Assembly (NCBI GenBank): GCA_036971615.1
Contig: JAYKKR010000001.1
Location: 62,001-126,000, forward strand
Direction of reading: 5' to 3'
Length of the DNA: 64,000 bases
Source: Amyloporia xantha
Taxonomy: Eukaryota; Basidiomycota; Agaricomycetes; Polyporales; Adustoporiaceae
In this document: one piece after another, positions 36,021 to 45,472 of the stretch
Layout of the letters: each line of letters starts with the position of its first letter
How positions within the stretch are numbered: position 1 is the first letter of the stretch
Notes under the pieces: model-generated
What the model saw: the letters and a program-made list of their open reading frames with translations, nothing else
What the model was told of the DNA's origin: nothing
Databases searched by the model: none
Position numbers and translations under genes: made by a program

Positions 36021-38319
36021 ATGGCTCCCTCGAAAAAGCCTACACAGTCCCCTAAGACTCGCTCCTCAACCTCAGAGGTTTCTCTCAGGAAAGTCAAGGG
36101 AGAGAACTTTTACCGCAATGCTAAAGCCGTAGGGAGGCTGAAGATGCTCAATGGCGGCAAGGCCGTCAGGGATAAGGACGGAAAGATTATCCAGGCCGCA
36201 GCATTCCAGAAAGGAGAAGATGAGACGAAGCCGGGGAGGGTGCAGCCTGACCGCAGGTGGTTCGGTACGTCGTGCTATCCAGTGCAGGTCTATACTTGCT
36301 GATGGTTTGCCAGGTAATACTAGGGTCATTTCCCAGACTGCTCTGGACCACTTCCGCACGAGCCTTGCATCTAGAAAGGACGATCCATACTCTGTTCTTT
36401 TGCGCAGGAATAAGCTGCCTATGGCGTTACTGGACGATGCTGCGAATCCTAACCTGCGTAAAGTCAGCTGTTGTCTCTTACAACATCGGGATTTCACTCA
36501 CATCGTATGATGGTATTATAGCGGTCTCACATTGTTGAGACAGAGCCCTTCAAGGAGACATTCGGTCCCAAAGCTCAGCGAAAGAAGCCAAGGCTGGATG
36601 CCGGCACATTTGAAGAATTAAGTAAATTAAGTACTGCAGCCGCTGATGAGGCTGCAGCTGCATCAAATGAAGCAGAGGAGGCATTAGGTATGCTTGTTTT
36701 TCAATCATTTTCTTCTTCTGAGAACGAGCGGCCTTTTTAGGTCCTGCCGCTGGGACTTCAGCCTCCGCTGATTTTCAACCGACTCATGCCGATATTATTG
36801 AACCTATTTACGCCAAGGGGACGTCTCGCCGCATATATGGAGAACTGTACAAAGTTATCGATTCTTCAGATGTCATTCTTCACATTCTCGATGCTCGCGA
36901 TCCGATGGGCACTATGTGCGAGTCCGTCTTGGAGTTCATCAGGAAGGAAAAGGCGCACAAACAGGTGGTACTTGTTATCAACAAATGCGACCTGGTGCCG
37001 AACTGGGTGACAGTGAGTCAAGTTCATAGATCATGGTGCATCTACTGATTTGTTTTCAAAGGCTCGGTACATACAACACTTGACACCGCGATACCCCACC
37101 CTAGCATTCCACGCGTCGCCGAATCACTCATTTGGCAAGGGCTCACTCATTCAGCTCCTCCGGCAGTTCTCCCAGCTGCATTCTGACAAGAAGCAGATAT
37201 CCGTTGGCTTTGTCGGGTACCCGAATGTTGGAAAGAGCAGCGTTATCAACACGCTCAAAAGCAGCAAAGTCTGCACTGTCGCGCCCGTCCCTGGCGAGAC
37301 TAAGGTCTGGCAGTACATCACGCTCACGAAGCGCATCTACCTCATCGACTGCCCGGGTGTGGTCCCTACGTCCGCGAAGGACTCGCACACGTCGACTGTC
37401 CTGAAGGGTGTCGTCCGCGTGGAGGCGCTGGCGACGCCCTCAGAGCACGTCCCTGCGCTGATGACACGGGTGAAACCTGTTTATCTCTCACGCACGTACG
37501 GCGTGCCTCTCCCTGATTCCGTCGACCCTGCAACGGGTTGGGAGCCTGAAGCGTTCCTCGATACTCTCGCGCGAATGAAGGGCCGTCTGCTCAAAGGTGG
37601 CGAGCCCGACATGGAGGCAGTGGCGAAGATCCTGCTGAGCGACTGGGTGCGGGGCCGTATTCCGTTCTTCGTGCCCCCGCCGGAGCGTTCGGAGGAGTTG
37701 AACGAGGCGGAGGCCAAAAAGGCGAAGCAGGCAGCAGCGAATGCGAAGGGAAAAGCGAAAGCAGATGCTAAGGGGCAGCACGAGGTGCCTGGGGTGAAGC
37801 AGAATCTAGGCTCCATCATGCAGAAGAATACGTTCGTAGGCGAGGATGTACGGCCGTTGGAGGAGGCGAATGTGCCCGATGCGGAAGCAAGTGTTGACGA
37901 AGCGGGCTCAGGCGTCGACAACGACGGGGAGGAGGGAGGAGAGGAGGAGGAAGAGCTCAGCTGGAATGACGTCTTCAAGGGCGATGCGAATGCTAACGAG
38001 GAAGAAGTCCCCACCGTGTTCAGCAAATTGGACGAGGATGGTGCTTCATCGTCAGCATCGGAGCAAGTTGATGTATCTGATGCTGACTCTGAGGCAGAAC
38101 GCAAAAAGGAGTCGCGAATGAAGACGAACAAGGTACCATTGCTTGTTCTTGGTATTTCCTGCTATCATATAGCTTACCACGTTGATTTTACAGCGCAAAG
38201 CGACAAACTTCTACTCGAGTGCTAATGTCAAGAATAAGAATCGCCAGAAAGCTACTCTTCTGAGGTCATTACAGGGTGGTGACAGAGGAGATGCGCGGAA
38301 GCGAAGACGAAAGGCATAA
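36021..38319 (+). CDS. NOG2: Nucleolar GTPase Nog2/Nug2 (60S biogenesis)
   Basis: A circularly permuted GTPase that acts in the nucleolus and nucleus on pre-60S particles before export. It starts [17 protein letters not shown] at 36021. The NGP1NT region follows: [73 protein letters not shown]. In the GTPase core the G4 motif [11 protein letters not shown] precedes G1 [14 protein letters not shown] and G3 DCPGVV, which is the permuted order of this family. The tail is acidic ([18 protein letters not shown]) and then basic, ending [16 protein letters not shown] ... [10 protein letters not shown] at 38319 after a final intron. Six exons and all G motifs are intact. The gene is convergent with the GH89 gene, with only 248 bp between stops. 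Confidence 0.95.
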
Positions 38320-38567
38320 TGAGTACTGTCAAAGTGTGTGGTGTCACCGCTCGCGATCTACTGTAGCAATGTGCTTGCTTTTTGATACTATGTTCGCTTT
38401 GTTCGACATGAGCGAGTATAAACCGCGTCGCCAGTCTGAGATTTCACTGTTTGCTCTTCGACGGCCCACATGTTATCATCTCGCCTCTGAAAGTAAAATC
38501 ACTCAGGAACATTATGTAGACCTTCGTACCGATGGCTACAGCGTCTCTTCAGTAGTGACAACACTGT

Positions 38568-40918
38568 TCAAATCCACTTCTGCATCAACTCCTGAACTAC
38601 TGTAATTGAGTCCCCAATTGCAGTCCACGGCTGGTTAGCCCCCTGGCCCCAAATCTCGTTGTCCCATGCCTTCCCGATGTTCAGTAAATTGGCCTGTAGT
38701 GCCGTATCGTCGTACGCAGTTCCATTCTGCGTGATGTCCGCCAGATACGTGACGAACGTCTGCCACCGGCTCAGATAATACGTCCCAACCAAGCCTGCCC
38801 ATTGCTTCGACGCGTAGTCGTTGATCTCGCCGTCCGGGCCCCAGAGGGTGATTTGGTTGCGCGCGCTGTACTCGAGATAGTCCGCGTATGTGTCGTTGTT
38901 GTCCGAGAGGCTCCGCGCGTCGGAGATCCAGTTGCTGAGCAGGAAGCTCTCGCTGGTGTAAAGAAGGGTATCGAGGTCTGAAATGATGGTGAGAAGGGGC
39001 TGGCCTGCATTCGTCACCGACGCAGCCGTCGCACCGCTCGTGTAGAATTCCGCAACGAGGTTGTTGTAAACGTCGATGAACCGGTTGACGAGCAGCTGTC
39101 TCGTCACATCCACGACATCGTAGATGAATTCGGGAACAGTGAGCAGGAGTGGATTCTCGACCATTGCCTGCACGAGATTCTGCAGTGCAGGGACGATCGT
39201 AGTGTTGGTATCGTAGGTTATCTCCGTAGGGTGGTGGCCCGTGCGATCCGTGAGTCCGGAGATGTCAGGAGAGAGCTCGACGATGCTTTTGATTGTAGCT
39301 TGGGTATTGGAGTTCGAATTGCTGTAGACTGTAGTACTCAATATGGTCCACGCCTCTTGCGCTGCTGATGGGAGGTTCTGTACTGGATAGCGACGTGCGA
39401 CCCAGGCCTCGACGTAGGACGTGATATTGAGGGGTGTAGAGGACCACGCCTGGTCAAGTAGGAAGTCGTAGACGATCTCATTCCCTTCCTGGCCTTCCAT
39501 GGTCAACCCCATGCCTTTCATCGAGCTCCCGGCCGTGTTCAAGGCGGCAAGGGGCCCAGAGGCCAGTTCAGGCAGGTTGCCCTCCAAGCCCATGTTCCCG
39601 CCATAATCATGCAACTCGCACCAGACCCACTGTTTCCCGTAGTACGAATCCGTGCGCTGCCACTGCGGTGCGGCCTCCGAGTACAGATCGAGGATGATCA
39701 TAGCGTCATCGTCGGTGACAGCGCCCAGAAACGCCGAGATCCGATCGTCCGTCCAGAAGGATTCGTCCGCGAAGAACAGCCAGCCCTGCATCATCCAGAC
39801 GGCCTCCGGGTCCGCCTGGCGGAGACTCGCGAACGTGCCCGCGGAGATGTTCGCGAGGTATGTCAGGTCTCCGCTGTACGGGTTGTTTTCGTTGTACTGG
39901 TCGAGCGTGTATATGTGGGTCAGGTTCGCGCCGTATGACGCCTGCTGCTTCGAGATGAACGATTGCTGCATCGACACGAACAATTCGTCAAACGGCTCTA
40001 AGAACGAGGTATCAGTAAGGCTGGACGGGAAGCCCGACCACTGACTGCCGTTGACGATCGAGGCATTGGGATAGAGCACCTCCATCGCCCGCGGAACAAA
40101 TCCGGTGAATGCCGGCAGAACGGGGGTCATCCCAAGGTCAGACATCCGCTGAAGGATCTGCTTCTGGAGAGTATACTGATCGTTGACCCATTGCAATGGT
40201 AGGTCACCGCCCCAGCTGCCTTGGATGTTCCCGAAGCGGTTCCATGCTTGGAAAGCTGGCCCAGAGAGGAACGACGCGATGTCCGCATCCGTGAGGCCGA
40301 CGTCTTGGAAGACCTGGATCAGCGTGTATTCATAGCCGACCCAAGCCAATGGTAGGTTCACCCCTCGTAGGGCGAGCCAGTCAAGCTCAGCCTCCCACTG
40401 TTCGAAATCCCAGAACGCAGCGGTGTAATCGAATGTTACCGTGTTGAAGAAATACCTGAGTAACTGCGATCGGCATAGTCAAATAGACGGGCGAGAGAGA
40501 AACTCACCTGTATGGCACGACAGCACTGCCGCTCACTGGCTGGCCCACTGAAGGAAGCAACGCAGGCAATTGGCTGAGGCGGGAACCCGTCCACCAAATG
40601 TCAACCCCTCCGAAACGCGTAACGTACCTGGATTGTTGTTCGGCTCATGATACATAATTGAATTGGCTCTGCTCACGTATAAAGGCCCCTCGCACACGCA
40701 CTGACAGTTGTGCATTCTACAGTGATCCCCCCACTGGCACCTGTCGTGTCGCTGATGGTGAACGAATCACCGTCGCCTTCGATCAAAGTGAAGACGAAGG
40801 AGTTTTGATGTTGAGGGATTTGACGTTGCACGAGCGCGTATATTCCGTCCAAGCTTGTCGTCACCGCGTTGGCGAGCACTGCGCCCAAGACGATGAGCCG
40901 CAGGAAGAGTAGCTGCAT
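38568..40918 (-). CDS. Secreted GH89 alpha-N-acetylglucosaminidase
   Basis: GH89 enzymes (human NAGLU) remove terminal alpha-linked N-acetylglucosamine. A clear signal peptide (MQLLFLRLIVLGAVLANA) is followed by the small N-terminal domain ending DTTGASGGITVECTT. Three exons join YVTRFGGVDIWWTGSRLS and YFFNTVTFDYTAAFWDFEQW to the catalytic barrel: LDWLALRGVNLPLAWVGYE, NRFGNIQGSWGGDLP, MTPVLPAFTGFVPRAM, and YTLDQYNENNPYSGD, which carries one catalytic Glu. WMMQGWLFF, WCELHDYGGNMGLEGNL and MGLTMEGQEGNEIVYDFLLD follow, the last with the second Glu. The C-terminal helical domain ends ITVVQELMQKWI. Length is about 740 residues, normal. N-glycosylation sequons are frequent. Animals use it on heparan sulphate, which fungi lack, so its substrate here is probably another alpha-GlcNAc glycan. 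Confidence 0.92.
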
Positions 40919-41286
40919 CGCGCGGGGGGAATTGCAGGACGCTCTCCGGCAGCCACGGCAGGGCTTGATATATGGGCTGTCATCGTCGAGGAAGAAGCAT
41001 CACCGATAGCAGGGCTGCCGAATGGATGGGAATTCGACAGCCCGTGGAACGTGGATAGACGATTGTGCTCTGCCGTCAACGCGGTAGAACAAGGCACAGA
41101 AAGCACATGCGAGCAGATAACCGACGCTGCGAGAGCAATCGTGCGGCGACTGCTACCAAATGTTGCCTCGGTCAATTCGTTCATGGCCTGCTTCAAGGTC
41201 GGACAAGCCACGTTCGTCTGTAGATATTGTGGGGAACCCAACTTCGTGATCATTTCTGTTTTAAACGCGCGGTTCTTGACTTCGTC

Positions 41287-41741
41287 CACCTCAACCTCAC
41301 CGTAAATATAGCTAATTAGCTTGGCATACACGTGAGGTGTGGCAAGCTAATTAGCTTCGATTGGTATGTCCCCGCACACTGCCAGTACCACCGCCAGATA
41401 GCTACCACCTCCTGCCAATTCAAGTACTCAGAGTCGAGATCACTGATAAAAGCTTTGTCATCGCTGATAAGGCCGTCGGGGCTATCTGGCCGCCAGATAA
41501 CGTCAGCCACCCGGCGCTCTTACCATCTGCTACGTAGTCCCCGACGCCCGACGCCCGCTACCCGTGCTCGCTACTCCCGCCGCCTGCTACTCCCTGCCGC
41601 CCACCGTGCACGCTCGCCACTCTCCGACGCCCGCCACCCGTGCGCGCTATCATAGTCTACTCCCGATGCTTATTATGCCCGCTACTCCCCGATGCCCGCC
41701 ACGCACGCTCGCTACTCCCGCCGGCCGCTACTCCCCGCCGC
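41287..41741 (+). repeat. Left terminal inverted repeat arm
   Basis: Matches 43439-42985 in reverse complement over about 455 bp. The differences noticed are an A/G change in the AGAGTCGAGATC region, another in GGCTATCTGG, and one in GCCACGCACGC. Beyond 41741 the two arms diverge. Confidence 0.88.
41310..41356. repeat. Paired 12-bp palindromes AGCTAATTAGCT, left end
   Basis: AGCTAATTAGCT is its own reverse complement and occurs at 41310-41321 and 41345-41356. The mirror pair is at 43370-43381 and 43405-43416. Each outer copy begins 23 bp from the element end. Such subterminal sites may bind a transposase; that is inference. Confidence 0.8.
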
Positions 41742-41960
41742 GCACTGTGCACGCTCGTTCCTCCCATCGCGCACCGTGCACGCTCGTTCCTCTCTGATGC
41801 CCACCACCCGTGCTTGCTACTCCCCGATGCCCGCCGCACGCGTGCCTCTCCACCACCTGTTCCTCCCCGCTGCCCCGCCGTGCCCGCTCGTTCCTCTCCG
41901 AACCCGCCACGCGCATGTGCTACTCCCCGACGTCCGCCACCTGCACTCGCCACTCCCCCG
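41540..41960. repeat. GC-rich degenerate tandem repeat in left arm
   Basis: Units of roughly 25-35 bp built around CGCTACTCCCCGATGCCCGC repeat imperfectly. The right arm (about 42690-43190) carries the same family in inverted orientation. Several short frames here are by-products of the repeat. Confidence 0.75.
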
Positions 41961-42984
41961 ATGTGTCGGTGTCATCTTCCATGTGGATCAGTAGTCAACA
42001 TGACTCGTGTTACATGCAATAATATTCAATATACACATTCATCATAACACTATTAGACATGTAAGCATTACAAGAATAACTTAGTATAGAGCTCGAGCTC
42101 CAATAATGCAATAGTAGTCCTGGCATATAATATGAGAGCACAAAGAAGGTGGCACGGTTGGATTGGGCATACAGCCCGTTCTATAATAATGGCAGAGCGA
42201 TTGAGATATGTTATATTGACAGTCAAACGGCAAACACACGAGATATCAAGAAGATATCGAAGCGGTAAGAACAAATCTATCAGAATAGAAAGAGGAATAC
42301 AGATGTACAGCGCAGAGACAAGTGATGCATTGGAGGCAACTAGGAGAGGCCACAGGCAGCTCGCAACAGAGTACGCGTTCACTGGCATAAAGCATTGTAG
42401 CGCTAAGATGCCCGACAGGCATAACATTGGTAGGACGGCTCTCCCTGCAGAACAGCTGATGCTGTCTATCTAGCTTTCGTCCAACTCACGGTCTATTTGT
42501 TCATTGCTAAGAAGTCCATAGTTTGTGTTAATGTTGTATATTGGAAGTATACAGAACTCAATATATTACATGTATTTTACTGCTAGAGCTGTACCTACAT
42601 TCACACCACGGCTCGAGACCACCGCCTATTGACGATATGAACACGCTGACGTACCCAGCTCCAATTTCACTGCCCACTCCTCCTCCTATGCACACCAACG
42701 AGACGTAGAAGGGGAGTAGTGCACGCGTGGCGGGTGTCGGGGAGTAGCAAGCACAGGTGGCGGGCATCGTAGAGTAGCGAGCGTGCGCGGCGCGCGACAG
42801 GGAGTACTAAGCGGGCATGGTAGGCATTGAGGAGTAGACTATAGTGTGCACGGATGGCGGGTGTCGGAAAGTAGCGAGCGTGCGCAGTGGATGTCGGGGA
42901 GTAGCACGTGTGCGTGGCGGGCATCGGGGAGTAGCAAGCACACGTGGTGGGTGTCGGAGAGTAACGCGCATGCGCGGTACCTGT

Positions 42985-43439
42985 GCGGCGGGGAGTAGCG
43001 GCCGGCGGGAGTAGCGAGTGTGCGTGGCGGGCATCGGGGAGTAGCGGGCATAATAAGCATCGGGAGTAGACTATGATAGCGCGCACGGGTGGCGGGCGTC
43101 GGAGAGTGGCGAGCGTGCACGGTGGGCGGCAGGGAGTAGCAGGCGGCGGGAGTAGCGAGCACGGGTAGCGGGCGTCGGGCGTCGGGGACTACGTAGCAGA
43201 TGGTAAGAGCGCCGGGTGGCTGACGTTATCTGGCGGCTAGATAGCCCCGACGGCCTTATCAGCGATGACAAAGCTTTTATCAGTGATCTTGACTCTGAGT
43301 ACTTGAATTGGCAGGAGGTGGTAGCTATCTGGCGGTGGTACTGGCAGTGTGCGGGGACATACCAATCGAAGCTAATTAGCTTGCCACACCTCACGTGTAT
43401 GCCAAGCTAATTAGCTATATTTACGGTGAGGTTGAGGTG
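42985..43439 (-). repeat. Right terminal inverted repeat arm
   Basis: Reverse-complement partner of 41287-41741. The near identity implies a recent insertion or continued homogenisation of the arms. Confidence 0.88.
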
Positions 43440-43447
43440 ACTTCGTC

Positions 43448-44053
43448 GGCCTGTTATCGGGTCCATTTCTAGGGTACATGGAGGTATCGAGAAAACATCT
43501 ACCGGCATTATCATTACCTCAATTGTTCGAACGGCGTCCACCTGATACGTAGCGCTCTTGCGTTGGAATCGGACAAGCACCACCAACGGCTGAGAACAGC
43601 AAACATGGAGCAATACAAGGCGCATCCAAGCGGAAAGACTTGCAGCCCTCAGTGCAGACAATCAGGAAGTTTGAGCGAGACAAGATCAAGTTGCATTGAA
43701 GAGCTACAGACTGAAAAGTGTAGGACAAAGGCGCGCCAGTACATGGAAAAAATGTCACAGGAGTATGTCGACATGCCGCGAAATAGAAAAATTGCATCGC
43801 GACACTTCCTAACCTGCTTAGCAAAGCCCAATCTCGAGAGGACAGGACTCCGAAGAGTCACTGGCACTGTCTCAACGGTCGAGAGGTCTGACATCGAGCA
43901 GCGTGGCATATCTCTCTGAGGAAGAGATGTCCCCGCCGCAAAGAGGTCTATATACCTCTACCGGCGTCTATTTGCAAGATTCTCACGATCACTGACCATT
44001 TTGCTGCAGGGCCGGCCTGTCTCATTCCGACATCGAGCTGGACGACGGGAGCG
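43448..44053. other. Right flank of the element, uncertain frame
   Basis: A frame at 43563-43919 (MESDKHHQRLRTANMEQYK ...) codes 118 residues with no recognisable domain and lies between the element and uS15m. It has no clear splice partners. The uS15m promoter must lie in the right part. Without the element, the flanks do not join into a continuous coding frame. Confidence 0.35.
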
Positions 44054-45032
44054 ATGTTGAGGTCGCGTCTCGCACAATGTACGTATACTAGCCATATGCT
44101 CAGCCAATTTGAGTTAATCATTGATCTTCTCGCCTGCAGGCTCGCGAGCTGTAGCATCTTCGAGCTCAGCGCAGACTTCGTCACTGCACACGTCCGCCGC
44201 CCTACAAGTCTCCGCGTTCCGCAAGCGTAGGTCGCGCGTTGCGGAGAAAGCGAACGTCGAAAAGCGCGAGGAGCGCGAGCGTGCTGCCCAGGCCAACCGC
44301 CCGCATATCATTCTCGGCCACCGACCAGGCGACGAAGCCAAGTGGCACAATTGCGACCTCGCGCGGGTCGTCGTCACCGAGGCGGACATCCTCGCCACTC
44401 CGATACCGCCAGCTGTGCCTCACGGAGCCCAAGGGATACAGACGCCAACATATTTTAACTATGGCGTGGGTGCGGAGGAGAAGGAGATGCTCTTCGATGT
44501 GCTGCCAAGTCTGACGGTGACCGGTGCCAACCTTGCGATGGAGGCGCTCGCGAAGAAAACGGACGACGAGCCACGGATGGACTTGGTGGGATTGCAGCGA
44601 GTGGAAATTAAAGAAGCCTACAAGACTACGATGTTGGCGAGGCTGGTGGATCTGCGGAATGCGAACGCGCAGGGAATCGCATATGAGAACCGCAAAAGGA
44701 TCGTCGCAGAATTCTCAGAGCCGGGGAATCCGACGGATACAGGCAGGCCGGAGGTGCAAGGTACGCACATTGTTGCGCTTTCGTCCATTGTAGCCCAAGC
44801 TGACCGGCTACATCATTCAGCGGCGCTCCTGACGCTTCGCATACGGGCTTTATGGGATCACCTGAGCAAGTTCAAGAAGGATCTCAGTAACCGTAGGAGT
44901 TTGCGCAGGCTGGTGCACCAACGAGCACGGATACTGCGATATTTGAAGCAGCTAGACAGGGATCGGTATGACCGGGTACTTGAGCGTCTTGGCTTAGAAC
45001 CAGAGAGTGTGGAAGGCGAGCTCGTAGTTTAA
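44054..45032 (+). CDS. MRPS28: Mitochondrial small-subunit ribosomal protein uS15m
   Basis: A component of the mitoribosomal small subunit. A tiny first exon (44054-44078, MLRSRLAQ) joins across a 61-nt intron to 44140-45032, giving 305 residues in frame. The start MLRSRLAQCSRAVASSSS is Arg/Ser-rich without acids, a typical mitochondrial presequence; a TSSLHTSA cleavage-like motif follows. The S15 core is near the C-terminus: SAALLTLRIRALWDHLSKF, KKDLSNRRSLRRLVHQRARI, LRYLKQLDRDRYDRVLERLG, ending EPESVEGELVV. The long N-terminal extension is usual in fungal uS15m. An ATG at 44121 would lie inside the intron and would lose the presequence, so it is rejected. Confidence 0.93.
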
Positions 45033-45472
45033 AATGTCGTTTACTACTGGACCAGACATCTTCACTTAATTGGATGGGGTGCACTTAGCCCCTCATGCAT
45101 CATGCCCCTTACCGTTGTTCGAACTCTATCGCCTCCTGTTGCGTTGTCGTTTGACGAAACAGTACGTCTTCTCGCAAGAACCCGGGACTGTGCAATTGGC
45201 ATTTCGGCTGAAAGCTGGCCATGGGGAACTTCGCATTGACTATTTGAATGGATTTTTGTTGGTTGATATAGATTACCTATTCAATGCCATTCATGATATA
45301 GTATGTCAATTATCTGTGAACGACAAGACCTGCCCGAATAGGGGAAAGCAGGTGGAGTAGCCTCGCACTCGATCACGCGTGGCCAGAGCAGTCAGCGACC
45401 TGACCGTGACGCGCTCACCGGGCTTGCCACTCCCTCAGGCTGCCCAGTGGGCCATTCTCCAATCCGCACACC
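45033..45472. other. Intergenic region between uS15m and RhoGEF genes
   Basis: About 440 bp without a recognised gene. It should contain the uS15m terminator and the RhoGEF promoter. Confidence 0.45.

Larger units (their letters stand above)
41287..43439. mobile_element. 2.15-kb non-autonomous element with long terminal inverted repeats
   Basis: Both ends begin CACCTCAACCTCACCGTAAA when read inward and are flanked by a perfect 8-bp direct duplication ACTTCGTC (41279-41286 and 43440-43447). The outer about 455 bp of each arm are inverted copies with only about three mismatches that I can see. Inside them both arms continue as diverged GC-rich tandem repeats. The centre, about 42000-42690, is AT-rich and single copy. 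No transposase is encoded; the repeated frames beginning MRCGKLISFDWYV are mirror images from the arms. An 8-bp duplication is typical of hAT-type transposases, but the terminal bases are not a classic hAT end, so the class is open. It sits in the gap between the GH89 and uS15m genes. Confidence 0.88.

Noticed and set aside
40861..41331. 156-residue minus-strand ORF next to the GH89 start
   Set aside because: It ends inside the inverted-repeat element, and the flanks joined without the element contain a stop; not an interrupted gene.
41332..43394. Two near-identical 107-residue ORFs facing each other (MRCGKLISFDWYV...)
   Set aside because: They are mirror copies from the inverted arms and run into the tandem repeat; not a transposase or a gene pair.
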